DNA of 64,000 nucleotides, from NCBI RefSeq assembly GCF_004168585.1, contig NZ_PGVH01000040.1:269972-333971 (forward strand), read 5' to 3'. This DNA comes from Shewanella sp. OPT22. Lineage in GTDB: Bacteria; Pseudomonadota; Gammaproteobacteria; Enterobacterales; Shewanellaceae. Positions 19,064 through 27,437 of the stretch are shown one piece after another. The first letter of the stretch is position 1. Each line of letters starts with the position of its first letter. Under the pieces are notes generated by a model, which searched no databases, was not told where the DNA came from, and was given only the letters and a program-made list of their open reading frames with translations. The position numbers and the translations under genes were made by a program.

Positions 19064-19882
19064 CTAACGTGTACGTGAATGTCTAGTTCTTCTTTCCATC
19101 AACATCCGCTTAACAATGCGAGCTTTCAAGGCCTCATGGTTCTCTCTCTTGCAATAAAATGAATCAAAGCCATGTTCGTTATGTGAATTACCTGCTCTTA
19201 ACCAGCGCCTGAAATGATTTGTACAACAATCACGTATAAAATCATAAGTATGACAATTCAGATTTAAATGAGCGACACTGTCTGCCACATCTTTTATATT
19301 AACTGGATCGTCATCTATAAAGTGTATTTCATTAAATTGTAATTTTTTTGATTCTATAAGACATGTCAGTCTCTTACCTTTATTTAACTCTCTATTAAGA
19401 TCACCAACCGGCAAAGGTTCATCAATGATTAAATTGTGTTTTTTGGGGTCAATATTTATTGCTTTAAGTTTCTCCTTGGTAAAACATCCATTTGTAAGCA
19501 ACACAACGATAGCATCTGGCCTGCTTGCTTTAAGGCGTTCTAAAAAGCTTAAAAATTTCCCTCTCTCTAGCTCTCTTACTTTTTTCGGATCAGTTTTCCA
19601 GCCCTTTTCAGGAGTGAATGTGTTACGAAGCGAAAGTATCGTTTCATCGACATCAAAAATTACCAGCGGCTTTGTTTTTTCTATGTATTTGTGAACCGTA
19701 TCAATTGACAATACGTTTTCATGATGTTTGCGTGAGGGTGGTATTTTTTCGACTTTATCTTCAGAAGTGCAAAGCGTTATCTTCGAGTATTGATTTACTT
19801 TTTCCTGAAATTGATGAGGAATTCCTGAACCAAAACCTAACCATTCCCCCAAGTCTGCGCCACCAAACATCATGATGAACAT
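19064..19882 (-). CDS. HAD-like phosphatase-family protein (resembles DUF2608), 5' end possibly broken
   Basis: The 272-residue frame has HAD-superfamily motifs: LVIFDVDETILS (motif I, Asp77 and Asp79), VVLLTNG (motif II) and IHFIDDDPVNI (motif IV). DUF2608 proteins of Legionella and Coxiella have this pattern, usually behind a signal peptide. Here the ATG at 19882 gives MFIMMFGGADLGEW without a signal. The same frame continues upstream to an ATG at 20005 that would encode 33 residues with a hydrophobic run (KKTVWLIFLLAQVVIKI), interrupted by one TAA at 19904-19906. The gene may therefore be a recent pseudogene, or translated from the internal start. Substrate unknown. Confidence 0.6.
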   Translation of the reverse strand: MFIMMFGGADLGEWLGFGSGIPHQFQEKVNQYSKITLCTSEDKVEKIPPSRKHHENVLSIDTVHKYIEKTKPLVIFDVDETILSLRNTFTPEKGWKTDPKKVRELERGKFLSFLERLKASRPDAIVVLLTNGCFTKEKLKAINIDPKKHNLIIDEPLPVGDLNRELNKGKRLTCLIESKKLQFNEIHFIDDDPVNIKDVADSVAHLNLNCHTYDFIRDCCTNHFRRWLRAGNSHNEHGFDSFYCKRENHEALKARIVKRMLMERRTRHSRTR

Positions 19883-20201
19883 TAAGTCGATTTCCGACTC
19901 TGGTTATTCGATATATTCGATCTTGATGACAACCTGAGCGAGAAGAAAAATTAACCAAACAGTTTTTTTGTTGATGGAGAAATGTATAATGTGATATCTG
20001 CTCATAATCCTTATCACTTACTCCTGATAATCGCCCTGAGTCATACTCTCCTTGAATTTGAAATACAGACATAAGTCGAATACACATAGCTGGCAATGGT
20101 ATTTATCATAAACTAAATACGTGCATTTATTCTGTTAATTCTCATTAACCTTAAAGGCCAACCACAAGTTAGGAATAATGGTTATGGATGGCAAAACAAC
20201 G

Positions 20202-20372
20202 CTAACTTAATTTATTCTTTGCCATGTAACTTTCAACGTGCTTATACATAAGGTCATCAATTTCAATATTATCAGCTGGGTAAGCTCCACCTTCAAGAGC
20301 AGCCCACAGTTTTGAATAAACGCTCCTCAATGGGTAACATTTACTCTGAAGTTGTGGGCCAATCATTTTCAT
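20202..20372 (-). CDS. small 56-residue hypothetical protein or gene remnant
   Basis: An open frame of 56 codons starting MKMIGPQLQSKCYPLRSVYS and continuing with KLWAALEGGAYPADNIEIDD. The composition looks protein-like and ends with a charged helix. An in-frame stop lies two codons before the ATG, so it is not simply the tail of a longer local frame. The ribosome site is weak. It could be a remnant of an accessory gene, since its neighbours are a possibly broken HAD gene and rluA. Confidence 0.35.
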   Translation of the reverse strand: MKMIGPQLQSKCYPLRSVYSKLWAALEGGAYPADNIEIDDLMYKHVESYMAKNKLS

Positions 20373-20505
20373 CACTCATTTTTATCAGGTTGCGGTGGTA
20401 GAAGTAACAAAAGAAAAAAAATCAAAAATACACCTCAACAAATACTGCATTTCGAATAAAAATAAAATGAGTTAAAATTGCCTGCCCGATTTTTTAGGAT
20501 TTATA

Positions 20506-21159
20506 ATGCAGTTTTTTACTTATACTCCGCCTTCAGTTCCGTGGTTAGATCTTCGCTACATCGATGAACAAGTCATTATCATCAATAAACCTTCTGGCTT
20601 ACTTTCTAACCCAGGGATGGCTGAGCACACTTTCGACAGTGCGATAACTCGCTTGCAAAAAGTCTATCCTGAAACTATTTTGGTACACCGATTAGATTGC
20701 GATACTTCAGGGGTTATGGTCTTTGCCCGTACTAAACAAGCTGAATCAAATTTGAAAACCCAGTTCCAAAACAAAGAAACAGAAAAGGAATATATTGCGG
20801 AAATTGAAGGAAAGTTAACAAAGAAGAGTGGCACTATTGATTTGAGCTTGGGTAAAGATGAAAAACGAATTCCATTGCAAAAGCCGAGAAAAGATGGCCG
20901 TAAGGCCGTCACTCATTATCAAATTATTGAAGAAAGATCCGACAATTCGTTAATCAAGCTTACTCCTGAAACAGGTAGAACCCACCAGCTCAGAGTCCAT
21001 ATGTTAGCATTAGGTCACCCGATTTTAGGTGATGATTTTTATGCAACAGATTGCATCAAACATAAAAGGCATCGATTGAGTTTACATGCACAAAAACTAT
21101 CATTCACTCACCCTAACACTCAGAAAAAAATGACTTTTTTTAGCAAACATCCATTTTAA
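20506..21159 (+). CDS. rluA: RluA-family rRNA/tRNA pseudouridine synthase
   Basis: Converts uridine to pseudouridine; E. coli RluA acts on 23S U746 and tRNA U32. The 217 residues (E. coli 219) contain NKPSGLLSNPG, the catalytic HRLDCDTSGVMVFA (Asp within HRLD), and TGRTHQLRVHMLALGHPILG, all in the RluA order and spacing. There is no N-terminal S4 domain, as expected for RluA rather than RluC or RluD. It is a single gene convergent with dbpA. Confidence 0.88.
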   Translation: MQFFTYTPPSVPWLDLRYIDEQVIIINKPSGLLSNPGMAEHTFDSAITRLQKVYPETILVHRLDCDTSGVMVFARTKQAESNLKTQFQNKETEKEYIAEIEGKLTKKSGTIDLSLGKDEKRIPLQKPRKDGRKAVTHYQIIEERSDNSLIKLTPETGRTHQLRVHMLALGHPILGDDFYATDCIKHKRHRLSLHAQKLSFTHPNTQKKMTFFSKHPF

Positions 21160-21179
21160 ACTCATTGGTAACGGGGTAT

Positions 21180-21205
21180 GTGGCACCAGTATTCACTGGT
21201 ACCAC
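21180..21205. terminator. hairpin between convergent rluA and dbpA
   Basis: GTGGCACCAGT pairs with ACTGGTACCAC around ATTC, with one mismatch. It lies between the two convergent stop codons. It lacks a T-tract on either side, so termination is plausible but not certain. Confidence 0.4.
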
Positions 21206-21217
21206 AATATAAGGAGG

Positions 21218-22609
21218 TTAAACCAACCAAGCTCTAAAGTTTCTGCCTTTAATTTTACCGTCTTTTAACTTATTTAAGGCTCTTTTGGCGATTCTGCGAT
21301 TAACTGCTACAAAAGCCCTGATGTCTGAAATCTGAATTTTACCAATTTCATCACCACTAATTTCTTTACCATTTGTTAATGCGCCTAGAATATCACCAGG
21401 TCGTAACTTTTGTTTTTTCCCACCGTCAATTTGAATTGTTTTCATCTCAGGTACCGGTGGAATATCGGCAAGAATGTTGTCAGAAGGCAATGCTTCACTG
21501 GTAATTTGGCGGCCAATAGACTCACCAATCAATTCCGTAATGTACCCTTTCTCAGTATAGAAAGTGTACGCACTTCCTTTACTGCCCGCACGGCCTGTGC
21601 GCCCAACCCTGTGTGTATGAACTTCAAAGTCAAAAGCCAAATGGTAGTTGAATACAGCATCGAGTGCATCAATATCCAGACCACGTGCAGCAACATCTGT
21701 CGCCACTAAAACATTCAAGCTTTTATTCGCAAATTGAAGCAACACACGGTCACGATCACGCTGCTCTAGATCACCGTGTATCGCCAAAGCACTGAACCCT
21801 AGATTAGCAAGTTCATCTGCAACCTGTTGAGTTTCACGCTTAGTATTACAAAATACAACTGCACTTTCTGGGCGTTTATCTAGCAATAGCAACCGTAACG
21901 CTTGCATGCGCTGATCATTATTTTTTAAACAATAAAAGTGCTGTTCAATGCTTGAGTTATCGTGCGTTTCTTTAACTTCAACACGCTTAGGAGCATACAT
22001 AATGCTCTCTGTCATTGACTTAATTTGTTTTGGAAACGTCGCACTAAATAATAGCGTTTGACGTTGATGAGGCGTCTCACCCAAAATTTGATCTAATGCA
22101 TCTTGAAAGCCCATTTCTAACATTCTATCGGCTTCATCTAGAATCAGAAGGTTCACGTTGCTTAGGTCTAACCGTCCACGACTTAAGTGATCCGTAAGCC
22201 TTCCAGGTGTTCCGACAATAATATGTGCACCATGCTCTAAAGAACCAATTTGTGGACCCATTGGAACACCACCACAAAGTGTAAGCACTTTAATATTATG
22301 AATCCCACGTGCTAACGTTCGGATCTCTTTAGCAACTTGGTCGGCAAGTTCTCTGGTTGGGCAAAGTACAAGAGATTGAATTCTGAACCGTTTTACATCT
22401 AACTTATTAAGCAGCCCTAATCCAAATGCTGCTGTTTTTCCAGAGCCTGTTTTTGCTTGGCCAATGACATCCTCTCCTTTCAAGATCAAAGGTAGACTTT
22501 GCTCTTGAATTGGCGTCATCTTTTCATACCCCATTGTCTCAAGGTTTGAAGTTAGCTCACTTTTTAACGGCAGTGACGAAAATGCCGATGATGTTTTGGA
22601 TTGGCTCAA
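21218..22609 (-). CDS. dbpA: DbpA, ATP-dependent RNA helicase specific for 23S rRNA
   Basis: A DEAD-box helicase that remodels 23S rRNA hairpin 92 during 50S assembly. The 463 residues have the Q motif (PIQEQSLPLI), Walker A AKTGSGKTAAF, DEAD in LILDEADRMLEMG, SATF, and HRVGRTGRAG. The C-terminal DbpA RNA-binding domain (about 390-463, LRPGDILGALTNG...IRAFVAVNRRIAKRAL) separates it from other DEAD helicases. The start appears to be TTG at 22609, because the next ATG would remove the Q-motif region. Confidence 0.95.
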   Translation of the reverse strand: MSQSKTSSAFSSLPLKSELTSNLETMGYEKMTPIQEQSLPLILKGEDVIGQAKTGSGKTAAFGLGLLNKLDVKRFRIQSLVLCPTRELADQVAKEIRTLARGIHNIKVLTLCGGVPMGPQIGSLEHGAHIIVGTPGRLTDHLSRGRLDLSNVNLLILDEADRMLEMGFQDALDQILGETPHQRQTLLFSATFPKQIKSMTESIMYAPKRVEVKETHDNSSIEQHFYCLKNNDQRMQALRLLLLDKRPESAVVFCNTKRETQQVADELANLGFSALAIHGDLEQRDRDRVLLQFANKSLNVLVATDVAARGLDIDALDAVFNYHLAFDFEVHTHRVGRTGRAGSKGSAYTFYTEKGYITELIGESIGRQITSEALPSDNILADIPPVPEMKTIQIDGGKKQKLRPGDILGALTNGKEISGDEIGKIQISDIRAFVAVNRRIAKRALNKLKDGKIKGRNFRAWLV

Positions 22610-22773
22610 AATAAAATCTCTATAAGAAAGGAGGACTACTCAGTGCGGCAGTTTAACAGAAAAAGTGTTTTTAATCGCTTATAACCTATCCAACTATCAA
22701 ATAATCAAACTAAACTTGAAACTAATCCGTTGAGGCACAATCTCATTATCATATTCACAAAAAGAGATTCCTA

Positions 22774-23442
22774 ATGATTGATTTATATTCTGCAGCGACA
22801 CCAAATGGCTATAAAGTTTCAATTGCACTTGAAGAGATGGGCATTGAATACAAGATTCATGAACTTCATCTTTCGACTAATGAGCAAAAAAAACCTGAGT
22901 TTCTAGCCATCAACCCAAATGGCCGTATTCCAGCGATCGTTGATAAAGATAATGATGACTTTAATGTGTTTGAATCTGGCGCAATCTTAGTTTATCTGGC
23001 CGAAAAGACAGGTAAGTTTTTACCAAAAGATGAAAAGGCTCGTTCACGTGTCATGCAGTGGCTAATGTTTCAAATGGGTGGTGTGGGCCCAATGATGGGA
23101 CAAGCTAATGTGTTCAATCGCTACTTTCCAGAAAAGATCCCTGCGGCCATCGAGCGCTACCAAAAAGAAGGACGTCGTCTTTTTGAAGTAATGAACACTC
23201 AACTCGAACAAACGGAGTACCTCGCTGGAGATGAATACACTATCGCCGATATGGCGACCTGGCCATGGGTGAGAATTTATGAATGGAGCGGTGTTGATAT
23301 TGAAGGCCTAACCCATTTGCAACGTTGGCTAGACAAAATCGCAGAAAGACCAGCTGTTCAAAAAGGTATTATGATGCCAGAACCTTCTAATTTATCAGAT
23401 GAAGAAAAAATTAAGCGCATCCAGCAAATGGTCACTAAATAA
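22774..23442 (+). CDS. glutathione S-transferase family protein, YfcG type
   Basis: The 222 residues have an N-terminal thioredoxin-like domain starting [15 protein letters not shown], as in E. coli YfcG (MIDLYFAPTPNGHKI), with the glutathione-binding [15 protein letters not shown]. An all-helical C-terminal domain carries [15 protein letters not shown] and [12 protein letters not shown]. YfcG is a glutathione-dependent disulfide-bond reductase rather than a classical transferase (family knowledge). It stands alone, 89 bases before the RNA methyltransferase gene. Confidence 0.88.
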   Translation: MIDLYSAATPNGYKVSIALEEMGIEYKIHELHLSTNEQKKPEFLAINPNGRIPAIVDKDNDDFNVFESGAILVYLAEKTGKFLPKDEKARSRVMQWLMFQMGGVGPMMGQANVFNRYFPEKIPAAIERYQKEGRRLFEVMNTQLEQTEYLAGDEYTIADMATWPWVRIYEWSGVDIEGLTHLQRWLDKIAERPAVQKGIMMPEPSNLSDEEKIKRIQQMVTK

Positions 23443-23531
23443 ATCAGACCGTAATTATTTAGCACATACCTAATTAATGTATGTGCTAAAATCCCCGCCT
23501 TTACGATTAGATACACTATCTTGGTGGCGGT

Positions 23532-24869
23532 ATGACCCATTCAAATTCAGAACTTATTGCTTCAACTCCAGCTCAAAAACGTGCGTTGAGTTATGCAAAT
23601 ACTATCTTAAATTTATTTTCTGAGGTGATGTCGACCCAAAAACCTGCAGATAGGATTCTGGCTAATTACTTTCGTGAACATAAAAAACATGGTTCTAAAG
23701 ATCGCCGTATTATCCGTGAAACTCTGTTTGGGCTTTTTCGTTGGTGGGGTTGGCTTAAACAAAACCTTTCGAGTTCTCATAATCCAGCTACTGTTGATGC
23801 TGAAACCATAAAACTATTACTGGCAACAGCCCTATTAGAACAACATTCATGGGAAGCTATCATTCAGGCTTGGGCTGAGCTTAGTGAAACGGATGTTGAG
23901 TTATTGACTGAAATACAAACTCAAGACGCCAAAATAGACAGAATTGAAAAATTATATCCGCAACATAAGTTCGAACTTACACAATTGTTACCTGAGTCGT
24001 TTTGGTCACATATACAGTTAAGTGAAGAACAGCAAAGTAAACTCGCCGATAGCATGCTTTCTCGGCCTCCGATATGGGCACGAGCTCAATTTGAAAAAAC
24101 TGAAACAGTGATTAGTTCACTAGAATCTGATGATATCAACATTTCTCGTAGTGAGTTTTTCAACGATGCTTTAAACCTCGGAACTAAAAGCATTAACTTG
24201 CCTCAAGTAAAAGCTTATCAACAAGGTAAACTTGAAATTCAGGATCTTGCTTCTCAAGTGATCGGCAATGTCTGCTCTCCAAAGCCGGATGAACAGTGGT
24301 GGGATGCTTGTGCAGGTGCTGGCGGTAAAAGCTTACAATTGGCATCATTAATGAGCCACGAAGCAACATCAAAACCGGCAGGCAAAATTATCTCTTCCGA
24401 TATTCGTAATTCAGCGTTAGAAGAATTATCAAAGAGAGCCAAACGTGCGAATACTAAGCTGATAAAAACTCAGTATTGGAAAACTGAATCGTTACCTGTA
24501 AAAGAAAACTATTTTGATGGTGTACTGGTTGATGCACCGTGTACTTGTACTGGAACATGGCGCCGTAATCCAGATATGCGTTGGACAGACACGTTAGAAA
24601 ATGTGGAAGATACAGCAAACCTACAATTGCACATTTTGACTCAAACCGCCCAAGCAGTTAAATCAGGTGGAACATTAGTTTACGCCACTTGCTCACTGTT
24701 AGATAAAGAAAACCGACATGTTGTTGAGGGCTTTCTTGCAGATAACCCAGAGTTTGAGCTGGTTAAACTTATTCATCCTTTTACAGGAGAAGCAAAGTCG
24801 TATTTAACCATCTGGCCTTACGAAGCAAATAGTGACGGAATGTTTGTCGCAAAAATGATCAAAAAATAA
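23532..24869 (+). CDS. RsmB/NOP2/Sun-family RNA m5C methyltransferase
   Basis: The 445 residues have an N-terminal NusB-like helical region (about 10-170) and a SAM-dependent Rossmann domain with WWDACAGAGGKSLQLA (SAM site). The two cysteine motifs are VDAPCTCTGTWRRNPD (motif IV) and YATCSLLDKENR (motif VI, catalytic TCS). This resembles RsmB (16S m5C967), but fmt/def, the usual partners of rsmB, are absent, so a different RNA target is possible. It ends at a strong hairpin shared with the convergent SDR gene. Confidence 0.82.
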   Translation: MTHSNSELIASTPAQKRALSYANTILNLFSEVMSTQKPADRILANYFREHKKHGSKDRRIIRETLFGLFRWWGWLKQNLSSSHNPATVDAETIKLLLATALLEQHSWEAIIQAWAELSETDVELLTEIQTQDAKIDRIEKLYPQHKFELTQLLPESFWSHIQLSEEQQSKLADSMLSRPPIWARAQFEKTETVISSLESDDINISRSEFFNDALNLGTKSINLPQVKAYQQGKLEIQDLASQVIGNVCSPKPDEQWWDACAGAGGKSLQLASLMSHEATSKPAGKIISSDIRNSALEELSKRAKRANTKLIKTQYWKTESLPVKENYFDGVLVDAPCTCTGTWRRNPDMRWTDTLENVEDTANLQLHILTQTAQAVKSGGTLVYATCSLLDKENRHVVEGFLADNPEFELVKLIHPFTGEAKSYLTIWPYEANSDGMFVAKMIKK

Positions 24870-24883
24870 AACAACTGTCACCT

Positions 24884-24925
24884 CGATGATAAAGGTTATG
24901 AAACTTCGCCTTTATCATCGCTTTT
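24884..24925 (+). terminator. intrinsic terminator behind the methyltransferase gene
   Basis: A perfect 12-base stem, CGATGATAAAGG (24884-24895) with CCTTTATCATCG (24909-24920), followed by CTTTT. The right arm overlaps the last codons of the convergent SDR gene. Confidence 0.7.
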
Positions 24926-25718
24926 GATGCTTTCCTATGATTCTATCAAAATACCAATTAAGCACTGGATAGATAAAACTGTGCAGTTTCCCTAACAAAT
25001 ACATTTCTTTACCAGGATAAATTGAAAACTTCTTTTTATTGATCCCGTTCAAGATAGATTTAGCAACAAACTCTGGAGAGTAAAGTGAACCACTTCCGGT
25101 GATCTCGCAAGTTTCGGGTGGTTTGGTTTGCATTTCCTGCTCTAACATTGGAGTGTCAGTATCAGGCGGGAAAGCAATGCTCAAGTTTATCCCCATGTTT
25201 TTTAGTTCTGAACGCATAGATTCAGCTAGCCCTTGCAACGCAAACTTACTTGGGCTGTAAGACGTATACCCATGAATACCAACAAGCCCGGCACCAGATG
25301 AAATCATCACAATATGGCCTGAATGCGCTTTTTTCATGTGGGGTAAAATGGCTTGTATTGGATATAGACTGCCAAAATAATTGATATCCATCGATTTCTT
25401 ATGCGTGATTGTATCCGTACTTTCAAAGTAACCAGGTTCTGCAAGACCTGCAGATAAAATCAACACCTTTTTTAATTCTGAGCTGTCAGTCGCTTGCTTA
25501 ATTGCATGATGAATTTGTTTCTCATCTGCAACGTCCGCCGAATAATAATCAAGCTGCTCATTATCTGTAAGCACCGAGGAAAACTCAGCTACAACTTGAT
25601 TTAACTTAGTTTCACACCTCGCAATAAGAGTGACTTTATTCCCTTGTTCTAAAAGTAATTTTGCAACCGCTTTGCCTATACCACTTGAACCACCAGTAAT
25701 AATTGCATGTATTGACAT
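24915..25718 (-). CDS. SDR-family reductase resembling 3-ketodihydrosphingosine reductase
   Basis: The 267 residues form a Rossmann fold with the NADP motif TGGSSGIGKAV (about 8-18) and the catalytic Ser...Tyr-x3-Lys in MISSGAGLVGIHGYTSYSPSK. The following stretch AFPPDTDTPMLEQEMQTKP is strikingly like the FPPDTDTP...TKP segment of eukaryotic KDSR/FVT1. A C-terminal hydrophobic stretch (about 240-258) may tie it to the membrane. KDSR reduces 3-ketosphinganine in sphingolipid synthesis, but no serine palmitoyltransferase gene is in this window, so the substrate is unproven. ATG at 25718 is preferred to the TTG one codon upstream. Confidence 0.8.
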   Translation of the reverse strand: MSIHAIITGGSSGIGKAVAKLLLEQGNKVTLIARCETKLNQVVAEFSSVLTDNEQLDYYSADVADEKQIHHAIKQATDSSELKKVLILSAGLAEPGYFESTDTITHKKSMDINYFGSLYPIQAILPHMKKAHSGHIVMISSGAGLVGIHGYTSYSPSKFALQGLAESMRSELKNMGINLSIAFPPDTDTPMLEQEMQTKPPETCEITGSGSLYSPEFVAKSILNGINKKKFSIYPGKEMYLLGKLHSFIYPVLNWYFDRIIGKHQKR

Positions 25719-25791
25719 CAATATTATTCAATTCCCAATTTGTTATTTATAAAACAAATCGGCAAACTCCCTTTGCTAAAATTTTTATTCG

Positions 25792-25859
25792 TATCCATCA
25801 TGGATAACTATCTTCACAACTTACGGATTGTTTTATTTGTAATCAACAGTAAGTTGTGA
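25792..25859. promoter_or_regulatory. palindrome and long inverted repeat between the divergent SDR and GPx genes
   Basis: TATCCAT-C-ATGGATA (25792-25806) is a perfect 15-base palindrome. Just right of it, TCACAACTTAC (25814-25824) and GTAAGTTGTGA (25849-25859) form an 11-base inverted repeat around 24 bases. The region separates divergent genes, which suits operator sites. No known regulator consensus is recognised. Confidence 0.4.
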
Positions 25860-25956
25860 TGACTACCTAATTTTTTGAGTAAAAACTCAATCCAATATAC
25901 AACTGTCATTAATACTCGATATACTGAAAACAATTTATTAAGGATGAACCTAACTT

Positions 25957-26442
25957 ATGTCTTCAGTACACGAATTCACCGCTCAGTCTATTACGGGCGA
26001 TGATGTTGCCCTAAGCCAATATCAAGAGCATGTATTATTAATTGTAAATACTGCGAGTAAGTGCGGATTTACACCACAATATAAAGGCCTTGAATCACTG
26101 TATCAATCATTAAAAGATTCAGGGTTTAGTGTTTTGGGCTTTCCATGCAATCAATTTGCGAGTCAAGAGTCCGGTTCGGAAAGTGAAATTTCACAATTCT
26201 GTGAATTAAATTTCGGCGTCACCTTCCCGCTTTTTGCCAAAGTAGACGTCAATGGTGATAACGCTCACCCTCTATATAACTACCTTAAATCATCGGCTAA
26301 AGGACTGCTGGGCTCAGAGTCTGTTAAATGGAATTTCACTAAGTTTCTAGTAAATAAGCAAGGTCAAGTGATCAAACGCTATGCACCAACGACCAAGCCA
26401 GAAGACATTAAATCGGATATTGAAAAGTTATTGGCTGAGTAA
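25957..26442 (+). CDS. glutathione peroxidase (cysteine type)
   Basis: Reduces peroxides in the cytoplasm using glutathione or thioredoxin. The 161 residues have the thioredoxin-like fold with the peroxidatic Cys36 in NTASKCGFTPQYKGLE, the Gln in FPCNQFASQESG and the Trp in KWNFTKFLV, three of the four catalytic positions. The peroxidatic residue is Cys, not selenocysteine. An AAGGATG site lies upstream. It is a single gene, divergent from the SDR. Confidence 0.93.
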   Translation: MSSVHEFTAQSITGDDVALSQYQEHVLLIVNTASKCGFTPQYKGLESLYQSLKDSGFSVLGFPCNQFASQESGSESEISQFCELNFGVTFPLFAKVDVNGDNAHPLYNYLKSSAKGLLGSESVKWNFTKFLVNKQGQVIKRYAPTTKPEDIKSDIEKLLAE

Positions 26443-26458
26443 ATTCGAATAATAATTG

Positions 26459-26514
26459 TCCATGAGAGGTTCGAATGATAGATTGTATACAATTTATTAA
26501 ATGAACCTCATGGA
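26459..26514 (+). promoter_or_regulatory. inverted repeat that could hide the M9 peptidase ribosome site
   Basis: TCCATGAGAGGTTC (26459-26472) pairs with GAACCTCATGGA (26503-26514) with a two-base bulge. The loop contains the palindrome ATTGTATACAAT (26482-26493). The right arm ends in GGA, the only ribosome-site-like bases before the ATG at 26522. In RNA the stem would cover this site, so it could control translation; alternatively it attenuates read-through from the GPx gene. Confidence 0.45.
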
Positions 26515-26521
26515 CGATAAA

Positions 26522-27385
26522 ATGAATAACAAAATCCCCTTTTTATTGCTTACTCTAACTTCTAGTTCAGCCATTGCGTATCAACCTTCAATTTCTTCAG
26601 TATTAAAGCAAGAACATAAATGCAGCCCAACGATTCAAATTCGTTCTGAAAAGTTGTCGCAAGCTCAAATATCACAAGCTTGTGCACTCCTGTCAAAACA
26701 AGAAGCTAAATTTCACGAGCTATTTGGGACGATTTCATCTCCAGTCAAAGATGATAACAATGCCAGTATGCGAGCGAATATTTATGCTGATCGAGATTCC
26801 TATGTGAAACACGTAACTGACCACTTTGATGTTCCAAGTGACAACGGCGGTATGTATTTAGAGGGATACCCAAATAAAAAAGACAACCAAGCAGAATTCG
26901 TTGCCTACGAAAAAAATGGTCAAATTTGGAATTTAGCTCATGAATACATCCATTATTTAGATGGTCGCTTTAACCTTCATGGTGATTTTTGCTCTTGGCC
27001 ACATGATTCTCATGGTGCGCCTGAATACTGCCCAAAGCCTGCCCCTGTGAAACCACATTTAGTTTGGTGGACCGAAGGTTTAGCCGAATACATTAGTAAA
27101 GGTGACAACAACCCCAAAGCGTTTGAAACAGCAAAGTCAGGGGAATACAAACTGAGTGATTTATTCAATACCAGTTACGAGAATGATGGTGGAAGTGTGC
27201 GCATTTACCGTTGGGGGTATCTTGCAACACGATTTATGTTAGAAAATCATCGCGCTCAAGTTGATGCAATGCTTAAGTTCACAAGAAAAGGAGAATACGA
27301 TAAATATCAAAAGCTTGTAACGCTATGGGGAACAAGGTATGACGCAGAGTTTTCGACTTGGCTAAAAAAAATTGAAAAAAAGTAA
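26522..27385 (+). CDS. minimal secreted M9-type (collagenase family) metallopeptidase
   Basis: The 287 residues start with a signal peptide (MNNKIPFLLLTLTSSSAIA). The zinc site is HEYIH (140-144) within AHEYIHYLDGRF, and the third ligand is Glu185 in WWTEGLAEYI, the arrangement of peptidase family M9A (Vibrio collagenases). The long N-terminal activator domain and the C-terminal PKD/collagen-binding domains of true collagenases are absent, so it is little more than a catalytic domain. Four Cys lie in the mature chain, two in DFCSWPHDSHGAPEYCPKP. The ATG at 26522 is preferred over 26501 because of the signal peptide. Substrate unknown. Confidence 0.82.
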   Translation: MNNKIPFLLLTLTSSSAIAYQPSISSVLKQEHKCSPTIQIRSEKLSQAQISQACALLSKQEAKFHELFGTISSPVKDDNNASMRANIYADRDSYVKHVTDHFDVPSDNGGMYLEGYPNKKDNQAEFVAYEKNGQIWNLAHEYIHYLDGRFNLHGDFCSWPHDSHGAPEYCPKPAPVKPHLVWWTEGLAEYISKGDNNPKAFETAKSGEYKLSDLFNTSYENDGGSVRIYRWGYLATRFMLENHRAQVDAMLKFTRKGEYDKYQKLVTLWGTRYDAEFSTWLKKIEKK

Positions 27386-27404
27386 ACTTTTTTTATTTTT
27401 TATT

Positions 27405-27431
27405 GAACTATCTTAAAACTCCAGAGTCTGA
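27405..27431 (+). promoter_or_regulatory. sigma-E-like promoter for the first small RNA
   Basis: A -35-like GAACTA (27405-27410), a 16-base spacer and a -10 TCTGA (27427-27431). This is the spacing and sequence of RpoE promoters (GGAACTT, 16 bases, TCTGA, as in rpoH P3), and a T/A-rich stretch lies directly upstream. It lies six bases before the shared 5' element of the putative sRNA. Confidence 0.6.
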
Positions 27432-27437
27432 CTTTAT

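Noticed and set aside
19761..20096. Minus-strand frame of 111 codons overlapping the HAD-like gene
   Set aside because: The part overlapping the HAD gene is an out-of-frame reading of a conserved coding region, and its start lacks a ribosome site. The in-frame alternative from 20005 explains the upstream part better. Kept only as a note in the finding.
25873..25890. TTGAGT-AAAA-ACTCAA hairpin before the glutathione peroxidase
   Set aside because: Short stem with Ts on the wrong side for either flanking gene; too weak to call a terminator or operator.
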